This document shows positions 5,263-5,958 of a stretch of 5,958 nucleotides of DNA, one piece after another. Location of the stretch: contig RFSC01000050.1 in assembly GCA_009924185.1 (NCBI GenBank), forward strand, positions 1-5,958, in the 5' to 3' direction. This DNA comes from Actinomycetota bacterium. Its GTDB lineage: Bacteria; Actinomycetota; Actinomycetes; Nanopelagicales; Nanopelagicaceae. A program made the position numbers and the translations under genes. Every line of letters begins with the position of its first letter. The stretch's first letter is position 1. Under the pieces are notes generated by a model that saw nothing but the letters and a program-made list of their open reading frames with translations, was not told where the DNA came from and searched no databases.

Positions 5263-5955
5263 TTATGCACCTGCCTTACTGATTGATTCGCTCACTGCTT
5301 TCTTTGAAGCTGAGTGAATGAAAACCTGTGAACCGTTGCGACCAGGAACCGCACCCTTAATAAGGATTAGTGATTTCTCTGCATCAACGGAGTGAACTGT
5401 GAGGTTTTGAACTGTTACGGTCTCAACACCCATACGACCCATCATGCGCTTTCCTTTGAAAACGCGACCTGGTGTGGTGCGGTTACCGATAGAACCTGAG
5501 GTACGGTGCTTTCTTTCAACACCATGGCCATCGCCAAAACCGCGGAAGTTGTGACGCTTCATAACACCAGCAGATCCCTTACCAAGTGATGTGCCTTGTG
5601 CATCAACAATCTCACCTGGAGTGAAGATGTCTGCCTTAACCTCTTGTCCTACTGAGTAAGAAGCAGCGTTTGCGGTGCGTAGCTCACCAACATACTTACG
5701 TGGTGTTACGCCAGCCTTTGCAAAATGTCCTGCCTCTGGCTTTGAAACTTTACGTGGATCGATAGCACCAAATGCCATCTGCACAGCTTCGTAACCATCT
5801 TTTTCAAGGGTACGAACCTGGGTTACAACACAAGGACCAGCCTCGATAACAGTTACTGGAATTACCTTGTTGTTTTCATCGAAGACCTGAGTCATACCGA
5901 GCTTGACGCCAAGGATTCCCTTGATGGCGCTGCCCTTAGATTGAGTAGTTGTCAT
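5263..5955 (-). CDS. rplC: 50S ribosomal protein L3
   Basis: Large-subunit protein that binds 23S rRNA early in assembly and sends a long loop towards the peptidyl-transferase centre. The 230-residue product is slightly longer than the usual 205–220. Family signatures visible are KGILGVKLGMTQVFDE at about 12–27, PVTVIEAGPCVVTQVRT at about 33–49, MKRHNFRG at about 132–139 and the central-loop segment GSIGNRTTPGRVFKGKRMMGRMG at about 154–176. The position that is the PrmB-methylated Gln in E. coli (GSIGQ) appears to be Asn158, so that modification is not expected. The ATG lies 3 nt from the window edge, so its ribosome-binding site cannot be seen. The N-terminus begins like actinobacterial L3 (MTTT...KGILG). 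The TAA stop is 2 nt before rplD. First complete gene of the cluster; rpsJ should lie just upstream. Confidence 0.98.
   Translation of the reverse strand: MTTTQSKGSAIKGILGVKLGMTQVFDENNKVIPVTVIEAGPCVVTQVRTLEKDGYEAVQMAFGAIDPRKVSKPEAGHFAKAGVTPRKYVGELRTANAASYSVGQEVKADIFTPGEIVDAQGTSLGKGSAGVMKRHNFRGFGDGHGVERKHRTSGSIGNRTTPGRVFKGKRMMGRMGVETVTVQNLTVHSVDAEKSLILIKGAVPGRNGSQVFIHSASKKAVSESISKAGA
5268..5272 (-). promoter_or_regulatory. Ribosome-binding site for rplD (supports GTG start)
   Basis: The minus strand reads AGGTG seven bases before the GTG at 5260. It lies inside the last codons of rplC. No ATG lies near this position in frame, so this site fixes the GTG as the start of L4. Confidence 0.6.
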
Positions 5956-5958
5956 GTC

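Noticed and set aside
1..5958. A hidden novel system, mobile element or CRISPR array
   Set aside because: Conserved ribosomal genes cover nearly every base on the minus strand. The only repeats are a short in-frame one in the S3 tail and one hairpin, and there are no recombinase, nuclease or phage-like sequences.

Overview
The window is one uninterrupted stretch of the S10–spc ribosomal-protein cluster, transcribed entirely on the minus strand. Read in the direction of transcription (high to low coordinates) the order is rplC–rplD–rplW–rplB–rpsS–rplV–rpsC–rplP–rpmC–rpsQ–rplN–rplX–rplE. rplE (L5) runs off the left edge. The right edge lies three bases upstream of the rplC start, so rpsJ, the expected first gene, is just outside.

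The proteins look actinobacterial. Examples are the L2 N-terminal stretch STPEKSLIRPVHSKGGRNASG, the L3 start KGILGVKLGMTQVFDENNKV, and the tails on S3 (Pro/Arg/Ala, then acidic) and L22 (Lys/Ala/Glu). Hand-counted lines give G+C near one half, low for that phylum. My inference is a reduced-GC actinobacterium such as the freshwater planktonic lineages (Nanopelagicales/acI type). The sequence alone does not prove this.

Layout. 5955–4290 holds L3, L4 and L23. 4256–4289 is the largest intergenic gap (34 nt) and carries a hairpin overlapping the rplW stop. 4255–3421 is rplB, interrupted by a one-base insertion at 3556/3557. 3404–1880 holds S19, L22 and S3. 1880–989 holds L16, L29 and S17, the end of the classical S10 operon. 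986–1 holds L14, L24 and the first 101 residues of L5, the start of the classical spc operon. Only 2 nt separate the two classical operons, so they appear to be one transcription unit here. Most junctions are stop/start overlaps (ATGA, TAATG) or gaps of 0–2 nt, with Shine-Dalgarno sequences inside the 3' end of the preceding gene. This implies tight translational coupling and matched output of ribosomal subunit proteins.

The one real anomaly is the rplB frameshift. It truncates L2 just after its conserved HPH motif and removes 44 C-terminal residues that are still perfectly preserved in the next frame. Since L2 is essential, a sequencing or assembly error is the simplest explanation. I see no RNA genes, mobile elements, CRISPR arrays, promoters, terminators or novel system. 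The plus-strand reading frames are shadows of the ribosomal genes.
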